A stretch of DNA of 14,058 nucleotides, from contig JAEDGA010000031.1 of assembly GCA_016297775.1 (NCBI GenBank), positions 1-14,058 of the forward strand. The letters run 5' to 3'. This DNA is from Candidatus Methanomethylophilaceae archaeon (lineage in GTDB: Archaea > Thermoplasmatota > Thermoplasmata > Methanomassiliicoccales > Methanomethylophilaceae). The position numbers were made by a program, and so were the translations under genes. A model generated the notes under the pieces. The model searched no databases. It saw nothing but the letters and a program-made list of their open reading frames with translations, and was not told where the DNA came from. This document shows, one piece after another, positions 6,265 to 14,004 of this stretch (positions are counted from its first letter, which is position 1; every line of letters starts with the position of its first letter).

Positions 6265-8472
6265 ATGGGCAGAAAAGAAGACAACATCAAGAAAGCGACC
6301 CAGCTCATGGCGACTCCCCAGTTCATCAGGAACATCGGAACCGCCGCACATATCGACCACGGAAAGACCACATTCTCGGACAACCTGATCGCAGGTGCCG
6401 GAATGATGTCTCAGGAACTCGCGGGTGACCAGCGTGTCCTCGACTTCGACGAGCAGGAGGCTGCTCGTGGAATCACCATCAACGCAGCATCCGCATCCAT
6501 GGTCCACCACTTCGGAAACGATTCCTACTTGATCAACCTCATCGATACCCCCGGACACGTCGACTTCGGTGGAGACGTCACCCGTGCGATGAGGGCACTC
6601 GACGGAGCATTCATCCTCTGTTGTGCGGTCGAGGGATTCATGCCCCAGACCGAGACTGTCATCAGGCAGGCACTCAAGGAGCGCGTCAGGCCCCTCCTCT
6701 TCATCAACAAGGTCGACAGGGCGATCGTCGAGCAGAAGATCTCCAAGGAGATGATGATCGAGAAGTTCTCCAAGCTCGTCGCGGAGTTCAACCAGAAGAT
6801 CATGAACATCCTCCCTGCACCCCTCAACAAGCAGTGGCAGGTCAGCATCCAGGACGGAACCGTCGCATTCGGATCCGCAAAGAACAACTGGGCAATCTCC
6901 GCACCCTTCATGCAGAGGAGCGGAATCACATTCAAGGATATCTTCGAGTACTGCTCCAAGGAGGGCGGTCAGAAGGAGCTCGCAAAGAAGTCCCCTCTGC
7001 ACGAGGTCGTTCTCGAGATGGCAATCAAGCACATCCAGAACCCCGTCGACGCACAGAAGCTCCGTATCCCCACCATCTGGAAGGGAGACCTGGATTCCCC
7101 TCTCGGAAAGCAGATGCTCAACTGCGACCCCAAGGGAGACGTCGCCCTGATGGTCACCAAGATCATCATGGACAAGCAGGCAGGAGAGATCGCGATCGGA
7201 AGGCTCTTCTCCGGTTCCATCACCAAGGGACAGACCCTCTACGTCGCAGGAATGCCCAACGCCCAGAGGGTCCAGACAGTGTCCCTCATGGTCGGTGCGG
7301 ACAGGATCCCGATCGAGAACTGTCAGGCAGGTAACATCGTCGCAGTCACCGGACTCAAGGACGCCATCGCAGGATCCACCGTGTCCACCCTCAAGGACAT
7401 GGAGCCCTTCGAGAAGATGGCCCACTACTCCGAGCCCGTCGTCACCAAGGCTCTCGAAGCAAAGAACATGAAGGACCTCCCCAAGCTCGTCGATGTCCTC
7501 AGGGTCATCGCGAAGGCAGATCCCTCCCTCAGCATCGAGATCAACAACGAGACCGGTCAGCACCTCATGTCCGGTATGGGTGAGCTCCACCTCGAGATCA
7601 CCGAGTACAGGATTATCAACGAGCAGGGTGTCGACATCAAGTCCTCGCCCCCGATCGTCGTCTACCGCGAGTGTGTCAAGGCGGCCAACAAGACCGAGTT
7701 CGAGGGTAAGTCCCCCAACAAGCACAACAAGTTCTACTTCATCGTAGAGCCCCTTGAGGAGGCAGTCCTCGAGGCCATCCACACCGGTCAGATCGATGTC
7801 GATGCAAAGATCAAGGACCCCAAGGCAATGGCCAAGATCCTCACCGACCTCGGTGTCGACAAGGATGAGGCAAAGGGAATCGTCGCATTCAAGAACAACA
7901 ACATGCTGGTCGACTGCACCAAGGGTATCCAGTACCTGCACGAGACCATGGAGCTCGTGAAGCAGTCCTTCGAAGAGGCCATGATGAAGGGACCCCTCGC
8001 AAACGAGAAGGTCGGCGGAATCAAGGTCAAGCTCATGGATGCAAAGCTCCACGAGGATACCATCCACAGGGGTCCCGCACAGGTCATCCCCGCAGTCAGG
8101 GACGGTATCTACGGTGCGATGTGCTCGGCAGGCAGAGTCCTTCTCGAGCCCATGCAGAAGGAGTTCATCAGCGTACCCCCAGACTTCGTGGGCGGAGTGA
8201 CCAACCTGATCACCCAGCGCCGCGGAACCATCCTCGAGATGGGACAGGACGGAGCAGACTCGACCCTTGTCGCAGAGTGCCCTGTCGCAGAGATGTTCGG
8301 ATTCTCCGGAGACCTCCGCGGACAGACCCAGGGACGTGCGATCTGGTCCTCTGAGAACTCGGGATTCAAGATGATGATGCCCGATCTCCAGAAGAAGGTA
8401 GTAACCGAGATCAGGACCCGTAAGGGACTCAACCCCGAGCCTTACGACGAGAAATACTACTCTGGACTGTAA
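6265..8472 (+). CDS. fusA: Translation elongation factor aEF-2
   Basis: GTPase that drives translocation of tRNA and mRNA on the ribosome. Counting from ATG 6265, G1 AHIDHGKTT is at 28-36, G3 DTPGH at 94-98 and G4 NKVD at 148-151; switch 2 QEAARGITI precedes G3. Domain IV carries LHEDTIHRGPAQ with His601, the residue modified to diphthamide in archaeal and eukaryotic EF-2, and a normal C-terminal domain V ends at RKGLNPEPYDEKYYSGL. The length of 735 is standard. The in-frame GTG at 6256 is inside the Shine-Dalgarno sequence AGGTGG (6254-6259), so ATG 6265 at 5 bases' spacing is the better start. Codon use is strongly biased (GCA, GGA, AAG, ATC), as expected for an abundant protein. Stop codon TAA. 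Confidence 0.98.
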   Translation: MGRKEDNIKKATQLMATPQFIRNIGTAAHIDHGKTTFSDNLIAGAGMMSQELAGDQRVLDFDEQEAARGITINAASASMVHHFGNDSYLINLIDTPGHVDFGGDVTRAMRALDGAFILCCAVEGFMPQTETVIRQALKERVRPLLFINKVDRAIVEQKISKEMMIEKFSKLVAEFNQKIMNILPAPLNKQWQVSIQDGTVAFGSAKNNWAISAPFMQRSGITFKDIFEYCSKEGGQKELAKKSPLHEVVLEMAIKHIQNPVDAQKLRIPTIWKGDLDSPLGKQMLNCDPKGDVALMVTKIIMDKQAGEIAIGRLFSGSITKGQTLYVAGMPNAQRVQTVSLMVGADRIPIENCQAGNIVAVTGLKDAIAGSTVSTLKDMEPFEKMAHYSEPVVTKALEAKNMKDLPKLVDVLRVIAKADPSLSIEINNETGQHLMSGMGELHLEITEYRIINEQGVDIKSSPPIVVYRECVKAANKTEFEGKSPNKHNKFYFIVEPLEEAVLEAIHTGQIDVDAKIKDPKAMAKILTDLGVDKDEAKGIVAFKNNNMLVDCTKGIQYLHETMELVKQSFEEAMMKGPLANEKVGGIKVKLMDAKLHEDTIHRGPAQVIPAVRDGIYGAMCSAGRVLLEPMQKEFISVPPDFVGGVTNLITQRRGTILEMGQDGADSTLVAECPVAEMFGFSGDLRGQTQGRAIWSSENSGFKMMMPDLQKKVVTEIRTRKGLNPEPYDEKYYSGL

Positions 8473-8475
8473 GTC

Positions 8476-8482
8476 TTAAATA
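8476..8482 (+). promoter_or_regulatory. Internal TATA box upstream of tuf
   Basis: TTAAATA in the 64-base fusA-tuf gap. A start about 26 bases on, near 8505, would leave a leader of about 30 bases holding the Shine-Dalgarno sequence. This would allow extra, independent expression of aEF-1A and S10. Confidence 0.5.
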
Positions 8483-8536
8483 CAAAACACCTTATCACAA
8501 CAAATCAAGCTGTATATAAATACGGAGGAATGAAAA

Positions 8537-9793
8537 ATGGCAGAGAAAGAGCACATGAACTTGGTCATCATCGGTCACGTCGATCACGGAAAGTCCACCC
8601 TCACCGGAAGGATTCTCCTCGAGACCGGTGCAATCGAGCCCCACATCATCGAGAAGTACAAGAAGCAGGCAGAGGAGAAGGGAAAGGGATCCTTCTACTT
8701 CGCATGGGTCATGGATGGACTCAAGGAGGAGAGGGAGAGAGGAGTCACTATCGATGTCGCACACAAGAAGTTCTACACCGACAAGTACTACTTCACCGTC
8801 ATCGACGCACCCGGACACCGTGATTTCGTCAAGAACATGATCACCGGTACCTCCCAGGCAGATGCAGCAATCATCACCTGTTCCGCTATCGAGGGACCCC
8901 AGGCACAGACCAAGGAGCACGTCTTCCTCGCAACCACCCTCGGTGTCAAGCAGATCATCGTTGCCATCAACAAGATGGATGCAGTCAAGTACGATGAGGC
9001 AAAGTACAAAGAGGCAGTCGAGGGAATGAAGAAGCTCTTCGCAATGATCGGAAACAAGGCAGAGAACATCCCCTTCATCCCCGTTTCCGCATACGAGGGA
9101 GACAACATCAAGGTGCTCTCCCCCAACACCGCATGGTACAAGGGACCCACCCTGATCCAGGCACTCGATCAGCTCTCCGTCCCCAAGAAGGAGACCGACA
9201 AGGCACTCAGGCTCCCCATCCAGGATGTTTACACCATCACCGGTATCGGAACCGTTCCCGTCGGACGTGTCGAGACTGGACTCCTGAAGCCCAAGACCAA
9301 GGTCGTCTTCATGCCCTCCAACGTCGTCGGAGAGGTCAAGTCCATCGAGATGCACCACGAGCAGATGCCCCAGGCAGAGCCCGGAGACAACGTCGGATTC
9401 AACGTCGGTGGAGTCGCAAAGAACCAGGTCAAGAGGGGAGACGTCGCAGGACCCGTCGACAACCCGCCTTCCGTTGCAAAGACCTTCACCGCACAGATCA
9501 TCGTGCTGAACCACCCGTCCGTCATGACCGTTGGATACACCCCTGTATTCCACGTCCACACCGCACAGGTCGCATGCCAGCTCGTTGAGATCGTTTCCGC
9601 ACAGCGTGCCGGAAAGAAACTCGAGGACCTCAGCTTCCTCAAGAACGGTGACAACGCAATCGTCAAGTTCAAGCCCACCAAGCCCCTCGTCATCGAGCCC
9701 GCCAAGGACTTCGGACCTCTCGGAAGGTTCGCAATCAGGGACATGGGACAGACTGTTGCTGCAGGTGTCTGCATCTCCGTCGAGAAAGCCTGA
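8537..9793 (+). CDS. tuf: Translation elongation factor aEF-1A (EF-1 alpha)
   Basis: GTPase delivering aminoacyl-tRNA to the ribosomal A site. G1 GHVDHGKST is at 13-21, switch 2/G3 DAPGH at 90-94 and G4 NKMD at 145-148, with the EF-1A-type EERERGVTIDVAH before G3. Domains 2 and 3 follow from about 220, including IPIQDV-like LPIQDVYTITGIGTVPVGRV and the C-terminal GRFAIRDMGQTVAAGV. The length of 418 is usual for archaeal EF-1A. ATG 8537 has GGAGG (8524-8528) 8 bases upstream; an out-of-frame ATG at 8530 lies between them and is not used. Strong codon bias as in fusA. Confidence 0.98.
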   Translation: MAEKEHMNLVIIGHVDHGKSTLTGRILLETGAIEPHIIEKYKKQAEEKGKGSFYFAWVMDGLKEERERGVTIDVAHKKFYTDKYYFTVIDAPGHRDFVKNMITGTSQADAAIITCSAIEGPQAQTKEHVFLATTLGVKQIIVAINKMDAVKYDEAKYKEAVEGMKKLFAMIGNKAENIPFIPVSAYEGDNIKVLSPNTAWYKGPTLIQALDQLSVPKKETDKALRLPIQDVYTITGIGTVPVGRVETGLLKPKTKVVFMPSNVVGEVKSIEMHHEQMPQAEPGDNVGFNVGGVAKNQVKRGDVAGPVDNPPSVAKTFTAQIIVLNHPSVMTVGYTPVFHVHTAQVACQLVEIVSAQRAGKKLEDLSFLKNGDNAIVKFKPTKPLVIEPAKDFGPLGRFAIRDMGQTVAAGVCISVEKA

Positions 9794-9804
9794 AGGTAAT
9801 TTCG

Positions 9805-10119
9805 ATGTCGCAGCGTGCAAGAATATCACTCAGCGGTACCGACTCTGCCCTGGTCGATGGAGTCTGCTCCAAGATCAAGGAGATCTCGCAGAGGACCGGC
9901 GTCGCTATCCGTGGACCCGTTCCGCTTCCCACGAAGAAGCTGAAGGTCCCCTGCAGGAAGAGTCCTGACGGAGAGGGTAGCGAGACCTGGGATCGCTGGG
10001 AGATGCGTATCCACAAGAGACTCATCGATCTGGATGCAGATGAGCGCGCCCTCAGGCAGCTCATGAGGGTACAGGTACCCGACGGCGTCCGCATCGAGAT
10101 TGTCCTTCGCAACGTCTAA
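9805..10119 (+). CDS. rps10: 30S ribosomal protein S10 (uS10), archaeal type
   Basis: Small-subunit head protein. At 104 residues it has the archaeal length, with ARISLSGTDSALVDGVCSKI at the start, the GPVPLPTKKLKVPCRKSPDG loop (about 37-56), and ETWDRWEMRIHKRLIDL before the C-terminus VPDGVRIEIVLRNV. It begins 12 bases after the tuf stop; GAAGGT (9792-9797) is a modest Shine-Dalgarno match. Last gene of the str cluster, followed by a strong hairpin. Stop codon TAA. Confidence 0.97.
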   Translation: MSQRARISLSGTDSALVDGVCSKIKEISQRTGVAIRGPVPLPTKKLKVPCRKSPDGEGSETWDRWEMRIHKRLIDLDADERALRQLMRVQVPDGVRIEIVLRNV

Positions 10120-10135
10120 AACCTTTAACTATCAA

Positions 10136-10153
10136 ACCGGGGGAAACCCCGGT
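10136..10153 (+). terminator. Hairpin with GAAA tetraloop after rps10
   Basis: ACCGGGG-GAAA-CCCCGGT: a perfect 7-bp stem capped by a stable GNRA tetraloop, 17 bases after the rps10 stop, followed after a few bases by ATTTTCTCTTAT. It may terminate or protect the 3' end of the str-cluster mRNA. Confidence 0.6.
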
Positions 10154-10171
10154 CATCCATTTTCTCTTATC

Positions 10172-10178
10172 TTAAATA
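10172..10178 (+). promoter_or_regulatory. TATA box of ilvD
   Basis: TTAAATA, centred 26 bases before the ATG at 10201. Transcription would begin at or very near that ATG, implying a leaderless or nearly leaderless mRNA; there is no Shine-Dalgarno sequence in between. Confidence 0.6.
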
Positions 10179-10200
10179 GTGCGATTCGATTCACCGTTCC

Positions 10201-11856
10201 ATGCACAGCATGAGAAGCGATGATGTGAAGACCGGCATCGACAAGGCCCCCCAGAGGAGTCTTCTCAGAGCGGACGGTCTTACCGATGAGGATATGAAGA
10301 AACCCTTCATCGGTATCGCGAACTCCTGGAACACGGTTGTTCCGGGACACATCCATCTCAACAAACTGGTGGATGCGTTGGTGGAAGGTATCGAGGAGGC
10401 TGGAGGGAAGGCATTCGTCTTCGGCGTACCCGCAGTCTGTGACGGTATCGCCATGGGACATGAGGGGATGAGATATTCCCTGGTATCCAGGGAGACCATC
10501 TCCGATTGCTGCGAGATCATGTGTCAGGCACACAGGTTCGACGGATGGGTCGGCGTCAGCAACTGCGATAAGGTCACCCCCGGTATGCTGATGGCCGGAG
10601 GAAGGATGAACATCCCCATGATGATGCTCACCGGCGGAGCCATGGAGGTCGGAAGGAACGGCGACGATTCGTTGGATCTGCAATCCGTCTTCGAGGCCAT
10701 CGGATTGTACAACACCGGAAAGGTGTCCGAGGATTATGTACGTACGATCGAATGTGCCGCATGCCCGGGACAGGGAAGCTGCTCCGGACTGTTCACAGCC
10801 AACACCATGGCATGTCTCACCGAGACCCTCGGTCTCAGTCTCACCGGTTGTGCCACCTGTCTTGCCGTCGACGAGAGGAAGGTGCTCATTGCAAAGGAGA
10901 CCGGAAGGAGGATCGTCCAGCTTGTGAAGGACGGTGTGAAATCCAGGGACATAGTCTCCATGGAATCCATCCGTAATGCTATCAGGGTGGACATGTCCAT
11001 CGGTGGATCCACCAACACCGCATTGCACATCCCGGCCATCGCCAGGGATTTCGGATACAGGATCACGCTGGATCTCTTCGACGAGATCTCGCGTACGGTG
11101 CCGCACATCACCAGTCTCCGTCCCGGAGGTCCGTTCAGTATAAGGGATCTCGACGAGGCCGGGGGCATCCCAGCAGTACTTAACAGGATCAGACCCGTTC
11201 TCGAGGATGCGCCCACCGTGAACGGCAGATCGATCTTCGAGATCGCTGATTCTGCAAAGGTGCTGAACGAGGAGGTCCTCAGACCTTTGGACAGGCCGTT
11301 CCACCAGCAGGGTGGTATCGCCGTACTCAAGGGCAATCTCGCACCCAAGGGTTCCGTCATCAAACAGGCGGCCGTCAGCGAGAAGATGATGAAATTCACC
11401 GGAACCGCCAGGGTATTCGATTCAGAGGCGGACGCCATCAAGGCCATCTCCTCCGGGGACATCGTGTCCGGCAACGTAGTGGTGATAAGGTATGTGGGTC
11501 CGAAGGGCGCACCCGGTATGCCGGAGATGCTCTCACCCACCAGTATGATCGTGGGAATGGGGCTCGGTGAATCCGTCGCACTGATCACCGACGGAAGGTT
11601 CTCCGGTGCCACCAGGGGCGGTGCCATCGGGCACATCTCTCCGGAGGCATATGAGAAGGGACCGATCGCGGCGATAAAGGACGGGGACATCATCGATATC
11701 GACATCCCAGCACGCAGCCTCAGCGTAAGAATCTCCGACGATGAGATGGCGGAGCGTCTGAAGAACGTCACCGTGAAGGAGACCGAGGCGGTCGGAGTGT
11801 TGAAGAGATACAGGGAGTTGGTTACCAACGGAGCAGAAGGTGCTTATCTTGACTGA
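10201..11856 (+). CDS. ilvD: Dihydroxy-acid dehydratase
   Basis: Iron-sulfur enzyme converting 2,3-dihydroxy-3-methylbutanoate (or the methylpentanoate analogue) to the 2-oxo acid in valine, leucine and isoleucine synthesis. Family motifs: SLLRADGL, PFIGIANSWNTVVPGHIHL, VCDGIAMGHEGMRYSL, SNCDKVTPGML (Cys122, Asp123, Lys124), CPGQGSCSGLFTANTM (Cys195) and ALITDGRFSGATRGGAIGHI. At the position where [2Fe-2S] members usually have PCN this protein has PGH, as in E. coli and many methanogen enzymes, so an oxygen-sensitive [4Fe-4S] cluster is inferred. The length of 551 is standard. ATG 10201 fits the TATA spacing; ATG 10210 (MRSDDVK) is the usual family start and equally possible. Its end overlaps the next gene. 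Confidence 0.96.
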   Translation: MHSMRSDDVKTGIDKAPQRSLLRADGLTDEDMKKPFIGIANSWNTVVPGHIHLNKLVDALVEGIEEAGGKAFVFGVPAVCDGIAMGHEGMRYSLVSRETISDCCEIMCQAHRFDGWVGVSNCDKVTPGMLMAGGRMNIPMMMLTGGAMEVGRNGDDSLDLQSVFEAIGLYNTGKVSEDYVRTIECAACPGQGSCSGLFTANTMACLTETLGLSLTGCATCLAVDERKVLIAKETGRRIVQLVKDGVKSRDIVSMESIRNAIRVDMSIGGSTNTALHIPAIARDFGYRITLDLFDEISRTVPHITSLRPGGPFSIRDLDEAGGIPAVLNRIRPVLEDAPTVNGRSIFEIADSAKVLNEEVLRPLDRPFHQQGGIAVLKGNLAPKGSVIKQAAVSEKMMKFTGTARVFDSEADAIKAISSGDIVSGNVVVIRYVGPKGAPGMPEMLSPTSMIVGMGLGESVALITDGRFSGATRGGAIGHISPEAYEKGPIAAIKDGDIIDIDIPARSLSVRISDDEMAERLKNVTVKETEAVGVLKRYRELVTNGAEGAYLD

Positions 11857-12328
11857 ATTGGAATACAAGATGTTGGTGCCCGCATCCAAGAAGTCCATGT
11901 ATCTGGGTAATGCCATCCTGATAGTAGCTCTAGCGGCCATGGCTGCAGCGGCATACTATTTCTTGAAGGATAACATGCCCGTTATCGCAGGTATTCTTGC
12001 TTGTGTGGCAGTATGTGTGGTGTATCTGCTTGTTAGACCGATATTGTACTACAGATTCTACAGATATGCGATCACCGATGACCGCATCGATGTCCGTCAG
12101 GGTGTCATCATCCGCACGCACACCGTAGTGCCCATCGAGAGGCTACACCAGGTGGAGGTCGTACGCGGACCCATAAACAGCATATTCGGTCTGTCCAACG
12201 TCAAAGTGACCACGGCCGGAGGTGTTGCCGACATCAAGTTCCTAGAGCAGGCCGTTGCAGAATCCATCGTGGACGAATTAAACACGGTCATCAACAGGAT
12301 CATAAGGGACAGGAATGCACATGCTTGA
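11849..12328 (+). CDS. Membrane protein with one bPH2 (YdbS-like) domain
   Basis: Small membrane protein of about 160 residues. The N-terminal part has two hydrophobic segments (around GNAILIVALAAMAAAAYYFL and MPVIAGILACVAVCVVYLLV), then a bacterial PH-like domain: YYRFYRYAITDDRIDVRQGV, the RTHTVVPIERLHQVEVVRGP signature and GLSNVKVTTAGG. The role of bPH2 proteins is not established. The frame opens with GTG 11840, but that codon is inside AGAAGGTG (11835-11842), a Shine-Dalgarno-like sequence 6 bases before TTG 11849, so TTG 11849 is preferred; ATG 11870 is a third option. The start overlaps ilvD by 8 bases and the end overlaps the next gene, so the three genes probably form one transcript. 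Confidence 0.8.
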   Translation: MTELEYKMLVPASKKSMYLGNAILIVALAAMAAAAYYFLKDNMPVIAGILACVAVCVVYLLVRPILYYRFYRYAITDDRIDVRQGVIIRTHTVVPIERLHQVEVVRGPINSIFGLSNVKVTTAGGVADIKFLEQAVAESIVDELNTVINRIIRDRNAHA

Positions 12329-13793
12329 GACGCCTGTAAGGAATCACCCCTCCGTCATGGGGCAGAACTTCCTCATGGTCGTGATGATCATAGGAATCAT
12401 CCTGCTGTCATTCGTCATGGAGGGTGTGGATTACAGAAGCATCATAATGATGCTCGGTATCCTGGCGGTCTCGTCGGTATTGATCGTCATATTCTGGGCC
12501 AATACCTACGTGTACACCACCGAGACGGAGATCGTGTCCGAGTTCAACTTCATAATGCACAGGCACAAGACCGTTCCATTCTCCAAGATCGCATCCGTGA
12601 ACGTGGTGAGGAACATATTCAACAGGCTGTTCGGTACCGCCACGATCCAGGTGAACATCAATTCGGCCATCAATGCGGCAAAGCCGGAGATCGTACTCTG
12701 TCTGAAGAACGATATGGCGAACCAGGTCAGGGACCATCTCTCTTCACGCATCTATGGTCTGAACTATGTCTCGGACAGCGAACAGGTGTATGAGTCCGCT
12801 GTCAACCTGTCCAACAGGGATTCCATACTGCACGGTATCTTCGGTACCAGCTCTTGGTTGGTCCTGATGTCCGGATTCTTCCTGGTGTTGTCCGTGGTAT
12901 CCATGTTCATGCAGTCCCGCGGGGATCTGACCGGACTCATCTCCACGTCCCTGCTGTTCGCACTGTCGTTCGTGATCCCGATGGTGTTACTCATCCTGAG
13001 GTACTACAACTTCCGTGTATACAGGATCGGAGACACTATCTATCTGCAACACGGCGCGATCCAGTTGTACAAGACATCCTTCAAGGTCAACAAGATCAAC
13101 TCCGTACGTATCAAGAGGACGTTCTTCGCACGTCTGATGAATAAGGCATGTCTCGAGGTGGATGTGGTCGGTATCAACGCCACGGAGGATACCGCCCCCA
13201 TACTCTGCATCCTGACCACCATGGACAACATAGAGAAGCTCATGAGGGAGGTCGTTCCGGACTTCGTCTACGAGAAGGAAGGGGATGCACAGCCCAAGTC
13301 CGCGGCGTATCCTTGGCTGATGCGTGCCACATTGGGTGCACTCGCTACCGCAATAGCATATGCATACCCCCTGTGGTACATGTTCTTCGGAGACCTCTCT
13401 TTCTTCGAAGGTGATGAGGTGTTTATCATGCCCATCCGCATCCTGCTGGTGGTCTCTTTCGCGGTATTGGTACTGGCATATTATGCGGCCGCACATGTGG
13501 GATTCAACAAGAACCGTCTGGATATCGGAGAGGACATGTTCATGTTCGAGACCGGGATCGTGGACCGTGTCAGGACGGTCATGCAGTACGATCGTGCACA
13601 GAAGGTGGATGTGTACGCATGGCCCGCGGCACGCCGTCGCGGTCTCGCCAGGTGCAGGGTGCACATGCTCTCTGCGGCAGGGAACTCGGTAGCAGTATCC
13701 GGATATTATCCTGTGGAGAAGCTGGAGGTCATCGGTACCGAGGTCATGGACCGTATCGCCGATGGAAGGTACGATTACAGGAAGACCCTGTGA
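12315..13793 (+). CDS. Membrane protein with three bPH2 (YdbT-like) domains
   Basis: A 492-residue protein of three repeated units, each a pair of membrane helices followed by a bPH2 domain. Helices are near 17-36, 42-62, 174-196, 207-230, 330-352 and 370-395; PH-like domains near 66-150 (VYTTETEIVSEFNFIMHRHK), 238-315 (VYRIGDTIYLQHGAIQLYKT) and 398-480 (RLDIGEDMFMFETGIVDRVR). In each the polar strand after the 'V/T...K' turn and the following hydrophobic strand fit the YdbT layout. A small one-domain YdbS-type gene followed by a large YdbT-type gene is the common bacterial pairing, so the two products likely form a complex. ATG 12315 overlaps the previous gene by 14 bases; ATG 12321, with AGGA 6 bases upstream, is equally likely. 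Stop codon TGA. Function unknown. Confidence 0.88.
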   Translation: MHMLETPVRNHPSVMGQNFLMVVMIIGIILLSFVMEGVDYRSIIMMLGILAVSSVLIVIFWANTYVYTTETEIVSEFNFIMHRHKTVPFSKIASVNVVRNIFNRLFGTATIQVNINSAINAAKPEIVLCLKNDMANQVRDHLSSRIYGLNYVSDSEQVYESAVNLSNRDSILHGIFGTSSWLVLMSGFFLVLSVVSMFMQSRGDLTGLISTSLLFALSFVIPMVLLILRYYNFRVYRIGDTIYLQHGAIQLYKTSFKVNKINSVRIKRTFFARLMNKACLEVDVVGINATEDTAPILCILTTMDNIEKLMREVVPDFVYEKEGDAQPKSAAYPWLMRATLGALATAIAYAYPLWYMFFGDLSFFEGDEVFIMPIRILLVVSFAVLVLAYYAAAHVGFNKNRLDIGEDMFMFETGIVDRVRTVMQYDRAQKVDVYAWPAARRRGLARCRVHMLSAAGNSVAVSGYYPVEKLEVIGTEVMDRIADGRYDYRKTL

Positions 13794-13810
13794 TCGCACC
13801 TTTCCAAACC

Positions 13811-13822
13811 TTTTTCATTTTT
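13811..13822 (+). terminator. Poly-T terminator of the ilvD-bPH2 operon
   Basis: TTTTTCATTTTT, 17 bases after the stop codon and without a hairpin: a typical archaeal U-tract terminator. The rest of the 136-base gap to the tRNA is A/T-rich with no gene seen. Confidence 0.55.
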
Positions 13823-13894
13823 CATCCTCCCATATTACAAAAATATTTGTCGCAGTGATCCAGCACATCTGTTTCATGGGGGTTACACCGCAAC

Positions 13895-13903
13895 ATTTAT
13901 CTA
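13895..13903 (+). promoter_or_regulatory. Probable TATA box of tRNA-Ala
   Basis: ATTTATCTA, centred about 31 bases before the first tRNA base, fits archaeal TATA placement with a start just upstream of the mature 5' end. Confidence 0.5.
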
Positions 13904-13929
13904 TGATACATGAATACGAGGAAATCAGT

Positions 13930-14004
13930 GGGCTGATAGATCAGCGGTAGATCGCTTGCTTTGCAAGCAAGATGTCGCGAGTTCAAATCTCGCTCAGTCC
14001 ACCA
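13930..14004 (+). tRNA. tRNA-Ala (anticodon UGC)
   Basis: A full cloverleaf of 72 bases plus an encoded CCA: acceptor GGGCTGA with TCAGTCC, D stem GATC/GATC, anticodon stem CTTGC/GCAAG around loop TTTGCAA (anticodon TGC), T arm GCGAG-TTCAAAT-CTCGC, discriminator A. The third acceptor pair is G-U, the identity element of tRNA-Ala. In many euryarchaea this tRNA sits in the 16S-23S spacer; here it stands alone, followed by a short CTTTT run (14005-14009). Confidence 0.97.

Noticed and set aside
6262..8067. Very long open frame (601 codons) antisense to fusA
   Set aside because: It mirrors the codon bias of fusA; its translation is a low-complexity mix rich in Leu, Asp, Gly, Val and Cys with no recognisable domain, while the plus strand encodes an intact aEF-2.
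8513..8522. TATATAAATA as the tuf promoter
   Set aside because: It is about 15 bases before the start codon, so transcription would begin inside the coding region.
8495..9829. Long open frame (444 codons) antisense to tuf
   Set aside because: Same shadow effect of biased codons; the plus strand encodes an intact aEF-1A and the antisense product has no family features.
10153..11304. Open frame of 383 codons antisense to ilvD
   Set aside because: No domain, no promoter or ribosome-binding site, and it overlaps a complete dihydroxy-acid dehydratase and its promoter.
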